Source of the DNA: RGIG426 sp045643425
GTDB taxonomy: Bacteria > Bacillota > Clostridia > Oscillospirales > Acutalibacteraceae
Direction: 5' to 3'
DNA: 33,980 nt
NCBI GenBank assembly: GCA_045643425.1
Contig: JAZUKW010000002.1
Location: forward strand, 1 to 33,980
The notes below the pieces were generated by a model. The model made no database searches. It was not told the DNA's origin and saw only the letters and a list, made by a program, of their open reading frames with translations. The translations under genes and the position numbers were made by a program. Positions 31,386 to 33,980 of this stretch are shown here, in pieces (positions within the stretch are counted from its first letter, which is position 1; the number at the start of each line of letters is the position of its first letter).

Positions 31386-32666
31386 TTAGAATTTCAGTTG
31401 GTCGAGCGCCTGCTTGACGTCCGCGAGGATGTCCTCGAAGTTTTCGATACCGCAGGAGAAGCGCACCATATCCGGGCGTACACCGGCGGCCTCCAGCTGG
31501 GCGTCGGTCATCTGGCGGTGGGTGGTGGAGGCGGGGTGCAAGACGCAGGTGCGCAAATCGGCGACGTGGGTCTCGATTCCCGCGAGCTTTAAGAAGCCCT
31601 GGAACGCCTGCGCGTTGTCGCGGCCGCCCTTGATACCGAACGAGATAACACCGCAGGTGCCGTTCGGCATATATTTTTGGGTCAGTTCATAGTCGGGCGA
31701 CGAAGGGAGCGACGGGCAGGTGACGTAGGCGATGCGGTCGTCCTTTTCGAGCGCTTCGGCGAGGCGTTTCGCGTTGTCCGCATGGCGCGGCATCCGCAGG
31801 TGGAGCGTGTTGGAGCCGAGGTCCAAGAGAAACGCGTTGAACGGCGACGGGGTCGCGCCGAGGTCGCGCATCAGGTGGGTGCGCGCTTTGGTGATATACG
31901 CCGCATTGCCGAACGCTTCGGTATAGGTGAGGCCGTGATAGCTCTCGTCCGGCTCGGTGAGGCCTTTATAGTCGCCCGAAGTCCAGTCGAAGTTGCCGCT
32001 GTCCACGATGATACCGCCGAGTGCCACCGCGTGGCCGTCGAGGTACTTGCTGGTGGAATGCACCACGATGTCCGCGCCCCATTGGAACGGGCGGCAGAAA
32101 ATCGGGGTGGGGAACGTGTTGTCTACGATGAGCGGAACGTGGTGAGCGTGGGCGTGCTGTGCGAATTTTTCGATGTCCAGCACCGCCAGCGACGGGTTCG
32201 AGATCGACTCGCCGAACACAAGCTTGGTGTTCGGTTTAAACGCCGCTTCCAGCTCCTCGTCGGAGGCTTTCGGGGACACGAAGGTGGTGGTGATGCCGAG
32301 CTCCGGCAGGGTGTTCTCAAAGAGATTGAACGTGCCGCCGTAGAGCGCGGAGGACGCCACGATATGGTCGCCCGCACCGGCGATGTTGAGCACGGCGAGC
32401 AGCGTCGCGGACATTCCGGCGGAGGTCATCATCGCGCCGACGCCGCCCTCCATCGCGGCGATTTTCTTTTCCACCACGTCGGTGGTGGGGTTGCCGAGAC
32501 GGGTGTAGAAGAAGCCGTCGGTTTTCAGGTCAAAGAGGTCGCCCATCGCCTCGGACGTTTCGTAGAGATAGGTGGTGCTTTGGGCGATCGGCACGACGCG
32601 CGGCTCGCCGCTTTTCGGTTTGTAGCACCCTTGGGCGCAAATGGTATCAATATGGCGGTTATCCAT
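31386..32666 (-). CDS. metY: O-acetylhomoserine sulfhydrylase (PLP-dependent)
   Basis: Makes homocysteine from O-acetylhomoserine and sulfide, using pyridoxal phosphate. The ATG at 32666 (MDNRHIDTICAQGCY) lies eight bases after AAGGAG; the product has 426 residues, the usual length. Cys/Met-metabolism class motifs: GFFYTRLGNPTTDVVEKKIAAMEGG, SSALYGGTFNLF, VDNTFPTPIFCRP and HSTSKYLDGHA with the cofactor lysine at 207. The gene starts only 29 bases after the flavoprotein gene, so both may share a transcript; there is no room for a SAM riboswitch or T-box between them. Cystathionine gamma-synthase is the less likely alternative, given the long insert around SGDYKGLTEPDESYHGLTY. Confidence 0.94.
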   Translation of the reverse strand: MDNRHIDTICAQGCYKPKSGEPRVVPIAQSTTYLYETSEAMGDLFDLKTDGFFYTRLGNPTTDVVEKKIAAMEGGVGAMMTSAGMSATLLAVLNIAGAGDHIVASSALYGGTFNLFENTLPELGITTTFVSPKASDEELEAAFKPNTKLVFGESISNPSLAVLDIEKFAQHAHAHHVPLIVDNTFPTPIFCRPFQWGADIVVHSTSKYLDGHAVALGGIIVDSGNFDWTSGDYKGLTEPDESYHGLTYTEAFGNAAYITKARTHLMRDLGATPSPFNAFLLDLGSNTLHLRMPRHADNAKRLAEALEKDDRIAYVTCPSLPSSPDYELTQKYMPNGTCGVISFGIKGGRDNAQAFQGFLKLAGIETHVADLRTCVLHPASTTHRQMTDAQLEAAGVRPDMVRFSCGIENFEDILADVKQALDQLKF

Positions 32667-32695
32667 AAAAAACACTCCTTTTGTGTTAGGATTTC

Positions 32696-33980
32696 TTACT
32701 TGTTTTGTAAATATTCGTCGATCGAGGCGGCAGCGGTTTTGCCCGCGCCCATCGCCAAAATGACGGTGGCGGCGCCGGTAACGGCGTCACCGACCGCCCA
32801 CACGCCTTCTCGCGTAGTGCGGCCTTGCTCGTCCGCAACGAGGATACCGCCGCGGCCGGTTTCGAGCCCCGCGGTGGTCGAGCGGATAAGGGGGTTCGGG
32901 GACGTGCCGATGGCGATGATCACGCAGTCTACCGGCAAACGGTAGTTGGAGTTTTCGATCTCCACCGGGCGGCGGCGACCGGAAGCGTCCGGCTCGCCGA
33001 GCTCCATTTTGACGCACTCGATTTCCGCCACGTCGCCGTTTTCGTCGCCGTGGATCGCAACGGGGTTTTGGAGAAGACGGAAGACGATGCCTTCTTCTTT
33101 GGCGTGTTCCACCTCTTCAAGACGGGCGGGAAGCTCCGCCTCCGAGCGGCGGTAGACGATCGACACCTCGTCTGCGCCGAGGCGCATCGCGCACCGCGCG
33201 GCATCCATCGCGACGTTGCCGCCGCCGACAACGGCGAGGCGCTTCGCGCGTTTAATGGGGGTGTCGCTGTCTTCTTTATACGCTTTCATCAAGTTGATGC
33301 GGGTCAAAAACTCGTTGGCAGAGTAGACACCGCGCAGGTTTTCGCCCGGAATGTTCATAAAGCGGGGCAGACCCGCGCCCGAGCCGATACACACGGCATC
33401 GAAGCCGCTTTCAAACAGTTCGTCCACCGTGACGGTTTTGCCGATGACGGTGTTGGTCTCGAACGTCACGCCGAGGGATTTTAAGCCGTCCACCTCTTGC
33501 GCGACGATGCTTTTCGGTAGGCGGAATTCGGGAATGCCGTAAACAAGCACACCGCCGACCGCGTGAAGCGCCTCGAAGACGGTGACGTCGTAGCCCTTTT
33601 TGGCAAGGTCGCCGGCACACGCCAGTCCCGCGGGACCGGAGCCGACAATCGCCACGCGCTTGCCGTTTTTGGCGGGCGCGGACACGGCGGGTTTGCCGTT
33701 TTTCAGGTGCCAGTCGGCGACAAAGCGTTCGAGCCGCCCGATGGCGACCGGCTCACCTTTGATGCCGCGGACACATTTGCCCTCGCATTGCGTTTCCTGC
33801 GGGCAGACACGGCCGCACACGGCGGGAAGCGAGCTTTGTTCGCTCAAAATCGCGTAGGCGCGGTCAAAGTCGCCCTCCGCCGCCGCCGCGATAAAATCGG
33901 GGATGCGGATATGGACGGGGCAATCCTCGGTGCAGGGGCGATGTTTGCAGTTTAAGCACGGCGCGGCTTCTTCTTTGGCG
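32696..33980 (-). CDS. gltD: Glutamate synthase small-subunit-like NADPH flavoprotein (5' end outside window)
   Basis: The frame stays open to the window edge: beyond the first internal TTG (33847) it continues upstream as CLNCKHRPCTEDCPVHI, a cysteine-rich 4Fe-4S segment, so the gene is partial and its start lies outside. The visible part has more than 425 residues. A second cluster-binding segment is CGRVCPQETQCEGKC. FAD binding is shown by VAIVGSGPAGLACAGDL, NADPH binding by LAVVGGGNVAMDAARCA, and the C-terminal FAD contact by GVWAVGDAVTGA. This is the GltD family, which includes the NfnB/SudA subunit of clostridial NADH-dependent ferredoxin:NADP oxidoreductase; the partner subunit that would decide is not in the window. 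metY follows after 29 bases. Confidence 0.9.
   Translation of the reverse strand, partial: AKEEAAPCLNCKHRPCTEDCPVHIRIPDFIAAAAEGDFDRAYAILSEQSSLPAVCGRVCPQETQCEGKCVRGIKGEPVAIGRLERFVADWHLKNGKPAVSAPAKNGKRVAIVGSGPAGLACAGDLAKKGYDVTVFEALHAVGGVLVYGIPEFRLPKSIVAQEVDGLKSLGVTFETNTVIGKTVTVDELFESGFDAVCIGSGAGLPRFMNIPGENLRGVYSANEFLTRINLMKAYKEDSDTPIKRAKRLAVVGGGNVAMDAARCAMRLGADEVSIVYRRSEAELPARLEEVEHAKEEGIVFRLLQNPVAIHGDENGDVAEIECVKMELGEPDASGRRRPVEIENSNYRLPVDCVIIAIGTSPNPLIRSTTAGLETGRGGILVADEQGRTTREGVWAVGDAVTGAATVILAMGAGKTAAASIDEYLQNK

Noticed and set aside
32667..32695. SAM riboswitch or T-box before metY
   Set aside because: Only 29 bases separate it from the upstream gene, and they hold just a ribosome binding site.
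33847..33847. TTG at 33847 as start of the GltD-like gene
   Set aside because: No ribosome binding site precedes it, and the frame continues upstream through an iron-sulfur cysteine motif that belongs to the same family, so the real start is outside the window.

Overview
This window is a GC-rich chromosomal segment of a Gram-positive, probably endospore-forming member of the Clostridia, most likely Ruminococcus/Oscillospiraceae-like. The clues are the gene order plsX-rnc-smc-ftsY and nadD-yqeK-LCP-rsfS-leuS, a BofA-family sporulation protein, AGGAGG-type ribosome binding sites, sigma-A promoters with 17-base spacers, and a secreted papain-like protease ending in a type I dockerin. I see no phage, insertion sequence, CRISPR array, tRNA or rRNA. 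No stretch longer than 300 bases lacks a gene.

Layout. (1) 14-593, + strand: ribosomal proteins L35 and L20. (2) 728-5386, + strand: a probable operon of a SpoU/TrmH-family RNA methyltransferase, DprA, topoisomerase I and dUTPase, read from a promoter whose -35 box lies in the loop of a hairpin. It ends at a bidirectional terminator at 5411-5440. (3) 5450-9057, - strand: YqeG phosphatase, an endonuclease IV-like TIM barrel protein, an M24 aminopeptidase, elongation factor P with its own promoter, and a very cysteine-rich CD1247-type protein. (4) 9146-9322, - strand: rpsU alone with a strong promoter and terminator. (5) 22040 down to 9504, - strand: ten tightly packed genes (plsX, rnc, smc, ftsY, rdgB, yhbY, a nadD-yqeK fusion, a divergent LCP protein, rsfS, leuS) that look like one operon joining phospholipid synthesis, RNA processing, chromosome segregation, protein targeting, NAD synthesis and translation. 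The acpP gene that usually sits between plsX and rnc is absent. (6) 22224-22670, + strand: an unrecognised eight-cysteine protein, divergent from plsX. The two promoters are separated by three tandem 11-base T-tract repeats. (7) 23235-22715, - strand: a DUF2508 protein and a BofA-family protein.

(8) 29410-23321, - strand, is the accessory part: one promoter, four genes, one terminator. The genes encode an acetolactate-synthase-like TPP enzyme, a DRE-TIM aldolase with a C-terminal domain that reads like a GT42/DUF115-type sugar-transferase fold, a PfkB (KDG-kinase-like) sugar kinase, and a sugar epimerase/dehydratase fused to a HAD phosphatase. Together they look like a carbon-chain-building and sugar-modifying pathway, perhaps for a branched or higher-carbon sugar acid of a surface glycan. 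Product and substrates are unknown, and this is the best candidate here for an undescribed system. (9) 31286-29547: the dockerin-bearing cysteine protease. (10) >33980-31386: a glutamate synthase small-subunit-like flavoprotein, cut by the window edge, followed by an O-acetylhomoserine sulfhydrylase.

All functions are read from motifs and context; no database search was possible.
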